20,515 nucleotides of DNA from a virus. Every line of letters begins with the position of its first letter. Within the stretch, counting starts at the first letter, position 1. The stretch lies in the IMG/VR virus record IMGVR_UViG_3300032093_001038, positions 1-20,515 of that record; one strand, written 5' to 3'. Position numbers and translations under genes: made by a program. The notes beneath the pieces are model-generated. The model was not told the DNA's origin. It did no database searches and saw nothing but the letters and a program-made list of their open reading frames with translations. This document shows positions 5,720 through 11,517 of this stretch, in pieces.

Positions 5720-5905
5720 TTATTGGTTTATTATGTCTGTGATGCGCTGTGTGATGCTAGCTAGCATGAGCTGACCTTGCTCATTTAGGCTGTCGATTCC
5801 GTCCTCACCTTGTGACCAATCTGTAGTCCAAATTAGGCCGCGCCTTGACTCCTGTGTATCTAGCAGAAAGCTCATCGCTAGATTGTGAATTTGCTCTTGT
5901 GTCAT
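5720..5905 (-). CDS. Hypothetical small protein after hammerhead 1, 61 aa
   Basis: Starts MTQEQIHNLAMSFLLDTQES and ends LASITQRITDIINQ. It is a helical, soluble and slightly acidic protein. Its ATG is 23 nt downstream of the predicted cleavage site of hammerhead 1, so the processed mRNA would begin UUAACCAAUUU followed by an A-run and GUUAUG. It is the first gene of the 658-nt segment bounded by the two ribozymes. The family is not recognised. Confidence 0.65.
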   Translation of the reverse strand: MTQEQIHNLAMSFLLDTQESRRGLIWTTDWSQGEDGIDSLNEQGQLMLASITQRITDIINQ

Positions 5906-5922
5906 AACTTTTTTTTTAAATT

Positions 5923-5976
5923 GGTTAATACGACAGCGTTCTGTCGTTTCGAGTAACTAACTCTCATCAGTTAACC
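5923..5976 (-). ncRNA. Type I hammerhead ribozyme 1
   Basis: On the minus-strand RNA, in 5'-3' order: GGUUAA (5976-5971, stem I); CUGAUGA (5970-5964, core); GAGU-UAGUU-ACUC (5963-5951, stem-loop II); GAAA (5950-5947, core); CGACAG-AACG-CUGUCG (5946-5931, perfect 6-bp stem III); U-A (5930-5929); UUAACC (5928-5923, stem I). The last A of GAAA pairs with U 5930. The cleavage triplet is GUA, an allowed NUH, with cutting expected between 5929 and 5928. Stem I is identical to that of hammerhead 2 while stems II and III differ. It lies at the 3' end of the structured RNA (5977-6440) and 17 nt before the ATG at 5905. Confidence 0.9.
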
Positions 5977-6440
5977 TGCTTTGTTATTTAACGCCTAGAC
6001 ATAACTCTAGGTCTGCTACTTCGTTTCGTTGTCAGTGAAACTTTTCACTTACTTTCAGGGCGCTGTACTCATTCGCTAGTACATTGCTGTACATTACCGC
6101 GTATAGTCCCAAGACTCGCCCTATCTTCTCCCCTTCTATTTGAAGGGCTCAGGTCAGTTTAAGTGTGAATGTCTAACGTCATTCAGTTAACCACTTGCGG
6201 CATTTTTACCGCATTTGCGAGCTGACTCTCGTGCGCCTCTTACGAATCGGTACTCTTGCCTTTATCCACTGAAGTCGACATCTCTGCCGCAGCTTTGTAC
6301 CTGCGCCTTATCCTATTTTATTTTTATACCGATACTTAGGAGCAATAAATCGGTAGGTGGTTTTTGAGAGGAACTTGCATATCTCATGTGAGTAATCTCG
6401 TGGGTAACTACACCTGACTCCACTTTTTTCTGTCCGTTGA
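5977..6440 (-). ncRNA. Large structured non-coding RNA ending in a hammerhead
   Basis: About 460 nt with no credible coding frame, richer in G+C than its flanks. On the minus strand it folds locally many times: UACCGAU/AUCGGUA (6355-6327); CGCAG/CUGCG near 6300; CGAG/CUCG near 6225; UGCGGUA-AAAA-UGCCGCA near 6200; UGAAUG/CAUUCA near 6175; CCCUUC-AAAUA-GAAGGG near 6140; an enclosing AGGGCG/CGCCCU pair (6123-6118 with 6064-6059) containing AGUC-UUGG-GACU and GUACA-GCAA-UGUAC with a GNRA loop; AGUGAA/UUCACU near 6040; and CCUAGA/UCUAGG near 6005. The minus strand is favoured by its purine-rich loops, the upstream promoter box and hammerhead 1 at its 3' end. The class is not recognised. Large phage RNAs such as ROOL or GOLLD are possibilities I cannot test here. 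Confidence 0.7.
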
Positions 6441-6445
6441 CACGG

Positions 6446-6453
6446 CAAAGATA
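6446..6453 (-). promoter_or_regulatory. -7 promoter box for the structured RNA
   Basis: The minus strand reads TATCTTTG (6453-6446), an exact TAnnTTTG match. The same eight bases form the -7 box of the plus-strand promoter at 10602-10609. No good TTTG is present 20 bp upstream; a TTG lies only 14 bp away. Transcription would start near 6439, at the 5' edge of the structured region. Confidence 0.6.
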
Positions 6454-6479
6454 CATATAAACTCATCCAATAATCCTAA

Positions 6480-6600
6480 TAAAAAAATGTTAAAATTTAT
6501 AACTAATTGAAAATCAATAAGATAAAAGCGAAAATATTTGTTGTGTTTTATGGATCAAAGGTAAATTTAGGGTAAAATGAGAGATCGGTGGGTTAGTACT
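6480..6600. other. AT-rich stretch beside the palindrome array
   Basis: About 120 bp of very A+T-rich sequence with A and T runs (for example AATAAAAAAATGTTAAAATT) between the RNA promoter and the palindrome array. No coding frame is credible. Easily melted DNA next to repeated protein-binding sites would suit the unwinding element of a replication origin; this is inference. Confidence 0.35.
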
Positions 6601-6991
6601 TTGTTGTACTATATTACAACTTTTGAAAGCTGAGGTTACTTTTTGGCTAAAGGAAACAGGCGTGCGCGCCCATACGCGTGCGTATAGGCAAAAATCCGTT
6701 AACTTTTACGATTGTTGATAACTTTTTTTTCGGGGTGTTTTTTGTCCTGCTTTTGTTGTACTTTAATACAACGGATCCTCATTAGTTTTGTTGTACTTTA
6801 AGACAACATTTAAGCTGATCAATTTTGTACTTTAATACAACTTTTAGCACATTGCTTTGTTGTTATATATTACAACATTGTGACCTTTGTTTGTTGTCAT
6901 ATAACACAACGTACATATGTAGTACACTAGTATATTTTTGTTGTGCTTTAATACAACTTTTGATGATGCTCGCGTTGTGTTATAATACAAC
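6601..6991. repeat. Array of eight 20-bp palindromes, origin or operator candidate
   Basis: The consensus is TTGTTGTACTTTAATACAAC, with inverted arms GTTGTA and TACAAC. Copies begin at 6601, 6753, 6788, 6822, 6857, 6891, 6938 and 6972. Spacings are 152, 35, 34, 35, 34, 47 and 34 bp. The spacers share no sequence. A half-site also occurs at 6538-6550, and another in the leader of the primase gene (9455-9468). The region is non-coding; one long frame across it is a by-product of the repeats. It lies between the terminator of a DnaA domain IV-like gene and the promoter of the structured RNA. Iterons of a replication origin or an operator array are the main options. Confidence 0.75.
6672..6685. 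repeat. GC-rich inverted repeat inside the array region
   Basis: ATACGCGTGCGTAT has perfect 6-bp arms (ATACGC/GCGTAT) separated by GT. It fills the long gap between the first and second palindromes of the array and differs from them in sequence. It shares GCGTAT with the operator-like palindromes at 692-751. The role is unknown. Confidence 0.4.
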
Positions 6992-7113
6992 GGAATGCTA
7001 GGGTACTCGGTCCGCAAAAATCGGGTTCGGTCGATTGCGTGCGTGCGCATATAGTATATTGACCCTCCCCACACTATGTTCAGCTCATTTTCAGTTTTAA
7101 CCCCCTTAAAAGC

Positions 7114-7134
7114 AAAAAGGGGTATTACCCCCTT
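7114..7134 (-). terminator. Rho-independent terminator after the second DnaA-like gene
   Basis: On the minus strand AAGGGG (7134-7129) pairs with CCCCUU (7122-7117) around a 6-nt loop, followed by a T-rich tract (7118-7114 and beyond). It begins 31 nt past the stop codon at 7165, so it should end the replication operon and isolate the palindrome array from it. Confidence 0.7.
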
Positions 7135-7164
7135 CATAAGTCCTTACCCTTCAAATTTGATAGG

Positions 7165-7698
7165 TTAGAATCTATTCTTAGCCATCTTATCGTTAAGGTA
7201 TTTAACCACCTCATTAATTTTGTTTGTATAGAAGTCTGTGACCTCATCTAGTCCTTCGACTTTGATAGCTTGGGCTATTTTCCCTATACGTTGTCTGTAT
7301 TCTTTGCTAGAGAACATGAATCCGTTAGTTTTACGAATATGGTACACTATTGAGGATGCGTCCATTCCGATAAACTCTGCTATGAGTGGGTAGTTTTTGG
7401 GCATAGCTCCGTCACATAGGTATATCCACGCTCGTTTGGCTTCTATTTCGTTAGTTAGCCTAACACCGGACATTACTTGAGATGCGGTGGTTCCGTATTC
7501 GTCACAACAGGCATCTAGTATGATCCTCATGAACTCTTGTGGGTTATCCTTCCACGATTGGATGGGGACATCTCTTTCGAGGTAGTCTTTAGCTTCTGGG
7601 AATAGTGATTCATCCATCTGGACTATTAGCCTAAGGAATGTTCTTTTTTGGTGAGGCTTCACATATTCTAGGAGCCTCTTTATTCTAGTGTTATTCAT
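7165..7698 (-). CDS. DnaA domain IV-like DNA-binding protein (second copy)
   Basis: A 177-aa protein. Residues about 60-123 resemble DnaA domain IV: YGTTASQVMSGVRLTNEIEA, then KRAWIYLCDGAMPKNYPLIA, then a helix-turn-helix ending FIGMDASSIVYHIRKT. This last part aligns with the DnaA 'IG..FGRDHSTVIHA..K' signature, although GRDH is replaced by GMDAS, so base contacts would differ. There is no ATPase domain. The flanking parts are helical. It is the last gene of the replication operon, next to the palindrome array, which makes it a candidate binder of those repeats. An ACTAGT site overlaps its upstream region. Confidence 0.7.
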   Translation of the reverse strand: MNNTRIKRLLEYVKPHQKRTFLRLIVQMDESLFPEAKDYLERDVPIQSWKDNPQEFMRIILDACCDEYGTTASQVMSGVRLTNEIEAKRAWIYLCDGAMPKNYPLIAEFIGMDASSIVYHIRKTNGFMFSSKEYRQRIGKIAQAIKVEGLDEVTDFYTNKINEVVKYLNDKMAKNRF

Positions 7699-7700
7699 GT

Positions 7701-7716
7701 GTATTACTAGTGTATT
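7701..7716. promoter_or_regulatory. ACTAGT-centred site upstream of the second DnaA-like gene
   Basis: GTATTACTAGTGTATT fills most of the 17-bp gap between the primase-helicase stop and the ATG at 7698. It matches 16 of 16 bases with the site at 1630-1645 upstream of the other DnaA-like gene. A related partial site (TCTAGTGTTATTCAT) follows at about 7684-7698, inside the first codons. Confidence 0.5.
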
Positions 7717-9452
7717 TAGAATGGTGCTTCTTCTTGTTTAGTTTCTTTGTTACCTAGATAATTCTTAACGCTCCCATCTCCGGGTTTATAGAACCTCCCT
7801 GATGATATGTCGTATTGTAGCATAAGGCTTCCTTGCCTTCCCCAGTGCTTGAACTTAACCTTCTGCACGAACACTTCGGGGGTTGATGTTCCGTCCTCGT
7901 GGAAATGTCTGTACACGCTAATTCCGTTATGGGACTTGTTATAGAAGTGCGCAGACCCTGCCATGTCGTATATTGTGGGAACCATGTAGGCTCCTGTCTG
8001 CTTATCTCTCTGCATCTTTGTTGGGTGAGCGACTACAAAGATATGCACTCCGTACTTTTGAGCAAAATTTATTATCACATCAAGTTGTTTGGAGATATAC
8101 ACAGTTTCATTAGATGAGTAATCATGCTCAAGCTTATTCCAAGCGTCAATGACTAGTCCGTTAATTCCGTATCTCTTAACGAGTTGAGTGGCGTGTTCTA
8201 CTATGCTCTCTACGCTGTTATCTTCTTTTGGGACAATGTGAACGAAGTTATCTCTGTAGTAATCCATAGCTTGAACTACTTGAAAGTCCTCTACTGAATT
8301 GAATGACTCCCCTAGTAGTTTAGCAGCTATCTTAGAGAAGTGCAGTTGAATGGGGTAGTTCTCAGGGGAGAATATCCCGAACCTCCAGTTGTGCATAACA
8401 GACAGGTCAACCATTATTTGATCTAGGAACTCTGACTTTCCGTGGTTAGGGATTCCAGTTACTACGGTTAGATACCCTGGCTCAAAGGTCAGTAGCTCGT
8501 TGAATGAGTTTATGCTTATTCCGCATCCGGGTTTTAGCCCCTCTCTCTTTAGTCTCCAAATATCATCAGCTAAATCATCAACGGTTATGATCCCCTCGAT
8601 TGGGTATGGCTCAGCCTTGGTTATGGTGTCATTAATGCTTAGTTTATCAGTCATTAACAGCTCATTTGCATCTTTATGACTGAAATACGCTACTTTTCTG
8701 CATCTATATTTACCTAATCTGCGAGCAAGTTCCTCTTGAAGTATCCTCCCCGGCTCATCATCGTCAGTTGCTAAGTAGATTGTCTCTACTTTTTCAAATA
8801 GGTCTATGCAGTTGTCGAGGTATTGTAGCCTTTGCTGAGAGGACTTTGTTGCTCCGTTGGGGACAGATATGACTGACTCAAATCCCATCTCCATATACGA
8901 TAGAGCATCCATCTCCCCCTCTGTTATGATTACATAGTCCATCCCCACCATAGAGTCAAGGTTATAGAATATAAGCTCGGCATCCTTGTATAGCTTGAAT
9001 GACTTCTTTGGTCCACGGTACTTGACATTTATCAGCTCTCCGTCACGGAAGTAGTTAAACTCTATTGTCTTAGCCTCCTTCTCAAGCTGAGGGAAGAATG
9101 TACGACCTTGCGATATTTTAGCCTTGTTCACAGTCCTTTGGGATATTCCTCTATCGGTAAAGAACTTTAGCACATCATCTTCAAGCTCTGTTATGTTTCT
9201 CCACTCAGGGCGAACATAAGACTGCTCGGTAAGTGTTGACTTTACATAGGGTCCCTCTAGCTTCCTCCCGAACTTAGCTCCGCAGTGGAGGCAGTGTCCT
9301 ACACCTTTGGCGGCATCCCAACTAAAGGGTTTGGCGTTTTGCTTCTTTCTGTCCTTTGAGCATTCTGGGCATGGCATTGAATTTTCTCCGCTACGCTTAA
9401 CGTCAATGATGTACTCTCGTTTTGTTTGTATGTTTACTATTCTTTCTGACAT
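7716..9452 (-). CDS. Phage primase-helicase (T7 gp4-like)
   Basis: A 578-aa bifunctional replication protein started at the ATG at 9452; a TTG 24 nt upstream is less likely. Domains in order: a zinc-binding primase finger with CPEC (C28, C31) and CLHC (C54, C57); a TOPRIM primase core with TEGEMDAL (about 177-184, catalytic E178) and LATDDDEPG (about 228-235); and a RecA/DnaB-type helicase with Walker A GIPNHGKSE (about 333-341), Walker B-like LVIDAW and the later VVAHPTKM motif. It should prime and unwind at the phage fork. The leader carries half of the array palindrome. Neighbours are replication genes. The order and length fit the T7 gp4 and Twinkle-like family. Confidence 0.93.
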   Translation of the reverse strand: MSERIVNIQTKREYIIDVKRSGENSMPCPECSKDRKKQNAKPFSWDAAKGVGHCLHCGAKFGRKLEGPYVKSTLTEQSYVRPEWRNITELEDDVLKFFTDRGISQRTVNKAKISQGRTFFPQLEKEAKTIEFNYFRDGELINVKYRGPKKSFKLYKDAELIFYNLDSMVGMDYVIITEGEMDALSYMEMGFESVISVPNGATKSSQQRLQYLDNCIDLFEKVETIYLATDDDEPGRILQEELARRLGKYRCRKVAYFSHKDANELLMTDKLSINDTITKAEPYPIEGIITVDDLADDIWRLKREGLKPGCGISINSFNELLTFEPGYLTVVTGIPNHGKSEFLDQIMVDLSVMHNWRFGIFSPENYPIQLHFSKIAAKLLGESFNSVEDFQVVQAMDYYRDNFVHIVPKEDNSVESIVEHATQLVKRYGINGLVIDAWNKLEHDYSSNETVYISKQLDVIINFAQKYGVHIFVVAHPTKMQRDKQTGAYMVPTIYDMAGSAHFYNKSHNGISVYRHFHEDGTSTPEVFVQKVKFKHWGRQGSLMLQYDISSGRFYKPGDGSVKNYLGNKETKQEEAPF

Positions 9453-9462
9453 TTTTGTTGTG

Positions 9463-9666
9463 TTATAATTTATCAATCTCTTGTTTTACTTCTAGGAAAT
9501 GCTTGTATATCGAATCATCAGCATAAAAAGCCACTCTCAAAATTTCGTGAACTGCAATCAATGAACATTGCTTAGCCCTATCTTTACAATCCTCTTGCCC
9601 CATCTTCCATTGAACTTGAGGGTAAAAAGATTCATACAATGAAATAGCTTTTTCTTTCGCGGTCAT
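9463..9666 (-). CDS. Conserved small protein, 67 aa
   Basis: Starts MTAKEKAISLYESFYPQVQW at the ATG at 9666. It then has DCKDRAKQCSLIAVHEILRV and ends FLEVKQEIDKL. A pattern of a helix, 'AKxCxLIAVxEIL', and 'W/F-EVKxEIxxL' is, from my recollection, found in many small proteins of Bacteroidetes phages and prophages, often beside replication genes, with unknown function. It lies 4 nt from the organizer gene and 10 nt before the primase-helicase start. Confidence 0.75.
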   Translation of the reverse strand: MTAKEKAISLYESFYPQVQWKMGQEDCKDRAKQCSLIAVHEILRVAFYADDSIYKHFLEVKQEIDKL

Positions 9667-9670
9667 AACA

Positions 9671-10480
9671 TTAAGATTTAAAACCAATAGGGGCTGATTT
9701 ATACTCCCAACGACCATTAATCACCTCTCGCTTCATTAGAGGGCTATTATGGAACTCTTTTATGTACCCTGGTATATTGACATCATTTTCATTAGAAAGT
9801 TGAATTTTACCCCCTTTCTGTGCGTTTTTGAGCCATCCTGCTAGTAGTTTCTGTTTCCAATTCAGAACTTGATCCCCTTTTGCGTCTTTCCAATCGGCAA
9901 CCGCGTAGTACTCCCAAGCGTTCCTCCCAAGCTGCTGATCAAATCCCTTCGAAACGACAAACTCGATAACTTCTTCAACTGTTGGGGGAATGAAAGTTTT
10001 TCTTTTTCTTTTTGAATTTTCTTTTTCTGAATTATTACTAGATTCTAAACTAATATTTCTATTTTCATTTTCATTTTCCATATGTATTACACTAGTATCT
10101 CCATATGTATTACTAGTGTTATTCATATGTAATTCACTAGTATCATTTTGGTTACTAGTGTTATTCACTTGTACTACACTAGTATCCCAACGCTTTTTAA
10201 TGTTGTTTCTGCGAGATTCACTAAATCGCTTTCTTTTTTCAATCTCAGTTTCTAAACGAACATTGTAATAAAAGCCATTTTCGTCTATTTGAAATTTTTC
10301 AAGAACAGCTTCATCTAAATCTCCGCAAATTTGCATTACGCGATCTTCAGATAATCGTCCATGTTGATGTTGGGCGCAGATAAGTCTAATGTACTTCCCT
10401 ACTTGATTGTGTGTAAGGAACGCTGTCCCTACATAGAAGTCCTGTGAATAGAACAGGAAGGCTGGGTCTTTTTGTGCCAT
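9671..10480 (-). CDS. Phage replication organizer protein (DUF1376-like N-terminus) with internal repeats
   Basis: 269 aa. Residues 1-95 (MAQKDPAFLFYSQDFYVGTA, then LTHNQVGKYIRLICAQHQHG) match the winged-helix N-terminus of phage replisome organizers of the DUF1376 kind. Residues about 99-135 are a low-complexity linker with repeated DTS and NTSN units. Residues about 165-235 (PPTVEEVIEFVVSKGFDQQL, NAWEYYAVADWKDAKGDQVL, NWKQKLLAGWL) match the C-terminal segment common to such proteins, thought to contact helicase or loader. It is the first gene of the replication operon, with its own promoter (10510-10541). The linker DNA has five ACTAGT sites, recalling the iterons in lambda gene O. Confidence 0.8.
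   Translation of the reverse strand: MAQKDPAFLFYSQDFYVGTAFLTHNQVGKYIRLICAQHQHGRLSEDRVMQICGDLDEAVLEKFQIDENGFYYNVRLETEIEKRKRFSESRRNNIKKRWDTSVVQVNNTSNQNDTSELHMNNTSNTYGDTSVIHMENENENRNISLESSNNSEKENSKRKRKTFIPPTVEEVIEFVVSKGFDQQLGRNAWEYYAVADWKDAKGDQVLNWKQKLLAGWLKNAQKGGKIQLSNENDVNIPGYIKEFHNSPLMKREVINGRWEYKSAPIGFKS
10078..10190. repeat. Five clustered ACTAGT repeats inside the organizer gene
   Basis: ACTAGT begins at 10091, 10112, 10136, 10154 and 10178, about two helical turns apart, with a 42-bp super-period across the last four. Most copies sit in a longer unit like CATATGTATTACACTAGTAT. Four further ACTAGT hexamers occur elsewhere in the window (1635, 5693, 6926 and 7706). These lie in or beside minus-strand gene starts or the palindrome array. 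The unit encodes the repeated DTS/NTSN linker. Origin iterons or regulator sites are inferred. Confidence 0.65.
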
Positions 10481-10509
10481 AATTTTACTTTTGTTTTTTG
10501 TTTCGGATA

Positions 10510-10541
10510 CAAATGTAATACACTTGTATCAATCTGACAAA
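10510..10541 (-). promoter_or_regulatory. Promoter of the replication operon with an internal operator-like site
   Basis: The minus strand reads TTTG (10541-10538), 20 bp, then TACATTTG (10517-10510), a full match to the Bacteroidetes pattern. The spacer contains ATACAAGTGTAT, close to the ACTAGT-site consensus (ATACACTAGTAT). A protein bound to the ACTAGT sites could therefore repress here. Confidence 0.75.
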
Positions 10542-10576
10542 ATTATTTTATTAACAATAAAAAATGTTCAAAACTT

Positions 10577-10609
10577 TTTGTTAAATCAGATTATTTATAT
10601 ATATCTTTG
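10577..10609 (+). promoter_or_regulatory. Promoter of the rightward gene block
   Basis: TTTG (10577-10580), 21 bp, then TATCTTTG (10602-10609), matching the Bacteroidetes promoter pattern exactly. Transcription should start near 10616, about 33 nt before the ATG at 10649. It is divergent from the promoter at 10510-10541, with about 36 bp between the two -33 boxes. The same -7 box precedes the structured RNA. Confidence 0.75.
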
Positions 10610-10648
10610 CGACTTAAATATTTATTTTAAAAAATAATTCAAATCACA

Positions 10649-10948
10649 ATGATGAAGCCAAGACCTGAGCGTTTAAAAGCTAGAGCTGAAAAGAAAATGA
10701 CTAAGGCTCAAACCCTTTATGGGAAAGCTGAAAAAATTATGAAAGCAGGATCCCCAAGAGATCCGATTCCTGAAAATAGAAGGGGTTATGGTGTTATGAG
10801 TAGCCCTCCTACTGCTAAAGATTTAGCTTTAAATAAAGCTAATGATTTATATAGAAGATCAGCGCAAAAAGAAAAAAGAGCAAAGACTTTAATGGCTAAA
10901 TCAAAAGCTTTGACTGCAAAAAAGTCAAATAATCAGAAAAATAAATAA
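10649..10948 (+). CDS. Very basic small protein, 99 aa
   Basis: Starts MMKPRPERLKARAEKKMTKA. It is rich in K, R and A, with an N-terminal helix, a GSPRDPIPENRRGYG turn region and a second basic helix (YRRSAQKEKRAKTLMAKSKA). The lysine content suggests nucleic-acid binding or a packaged virion protein. It is the first gene after the rightward promoter and is followed after 1 nt by another basic protein. The family is not recognised. Confidence 0.7.
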   Translation: MMKPRPERLKARAEKKMTKAQTLYGKAEKIMKAGSPRDPIPENRRGYGVMSSPPTAKDLALNKANDLYRRSAQKEKRAKTLMAKSKALTAKKSNNQKNK

Positions 10949-10949
10949 A

Positions 10950-11489
10950 ATGGCAATGAATGGACCAGGCCCAATTAAAAGTGCTTTATCTACGATAAAA
11001 TCAAATGCTAAATCTCGTAAGCTAGAAAAAGATAGATCTAAAGAAAAGGGTTATAAGTATGACAGAAACATTGTTCATAATTTAGAGACAGGTAGCCCTC
11101 AAATGCTTAAAGGTAGTGTTCGAGCTTCTATTGCTTCGGGTGCTGCTGAAAAGAAAAAACAAATTCAATCTAAGGTATCTAATGTTAAAAGTAAAGTTGC
11201 TGAGATTAAAAAAGCTTCTGAGGCTAGACAGGCTACCAAAGCAAATGCAAATAGAGAATGGAGTGGGAGAGATAGTTTTTCAGGGAAGGGATCTCGTCAA
11301 AATAAAGAAATCATTAGCGTCAATAAAAAGAAAGGTGGATTTGATCAAATGGGAAGCAAAAATCAAGATAAATACAAATCTAACAAGAAAGGAATTATTT
11401 CTAAAATAATGGATAATTCTAAAAGACGTAAGCAAGTTTCAAAGGGATCTAGTCCTAATGTCAAAAAGAAGGGTATGTTTAGAGATTAG
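10950..11489 (+). CDS. Very basic protein, 179 aa
   Basis: Starts MAMNGPGPIKSALSTIKSNA. It is lysine- and serine-rich throughout, with low complexity (KKKQIQSKVSNVKSKVAEIK) and a C-terminus of KRRKQVSKGSSPNVKKKG. It is probably largely disordered. It follows a similar basic protein by 1 nt. A DNA-condensing or virion-core role is possible but is inference from composition only. A plus-strand frame overlapping it (11116-11409) is a by-product of the A-rich codons. Confidence 0.7.
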   Translation: MAMNGPGPIKSALSTIKSNAKSRKLEKDRSKEKGYKYDRNIVHNLETGSPQMLKGSVRASIASGAAEKKKQIQSKVSNVKSKVAEIKKASEARQATKANANREWSGRDSFSGKGSRQNKEIISVNKKKGGFDQMGSKNQDKYKSNKKGIISKIMDNSKRRKQVSKGSSPNVKKKGMFRD

Positions 11490-11517
11490 TAAATTTATAA
11501 AAACAAAAATAGGTAAA

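Noticed and set aside
6140-6195. A third hammerhead starting GGUUAACUGAAUGA on the minus strand
   Set aside because: The core has an extra base (CUGAAUGA) and no matching GAAA and UH-UUAACC elements follow. The bases are better used in the UGAAUG/CAUUCA hairpin.
5977-6440. Group I intron, tmRNA or RNase P RNA
   Set aside because: I could not find the conserved P7/G-binding core, a tmRNA tag frame with tRNA-like ends, or the RNase P conserved regions. The region is also not inside a gene.
6753-6991. CRISPR array
   Set aside because: The repeats are regular, but the spacers are only about 14-15 bp (one 27 bp) and the repeats vary. There are no cas genes. Iterons or operators fit better.
6844-7137. 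A 97-codon minus-strand open frame across the palindrome array
   Set aside because: It reads through repeated palindromes and the terminator, has no leader like its neighbours, and its composition follows the repeats. It is best explained as chance.
7684-7698. A further full ACTAGT site in the first codons of the second DnaA-like gene
   Set aside because: The hexamer is TCTAGT, not ACTAGT. The similarity may come from the coding sequence (MNNTR), so it is mentioned only as a partial match.
9990-10268. A 92-codon plus-strand open frame
   Set aside because: It is antisense to the organizer gene linker and rich in L, F and S because of the T-rich complement of A-rich codons.
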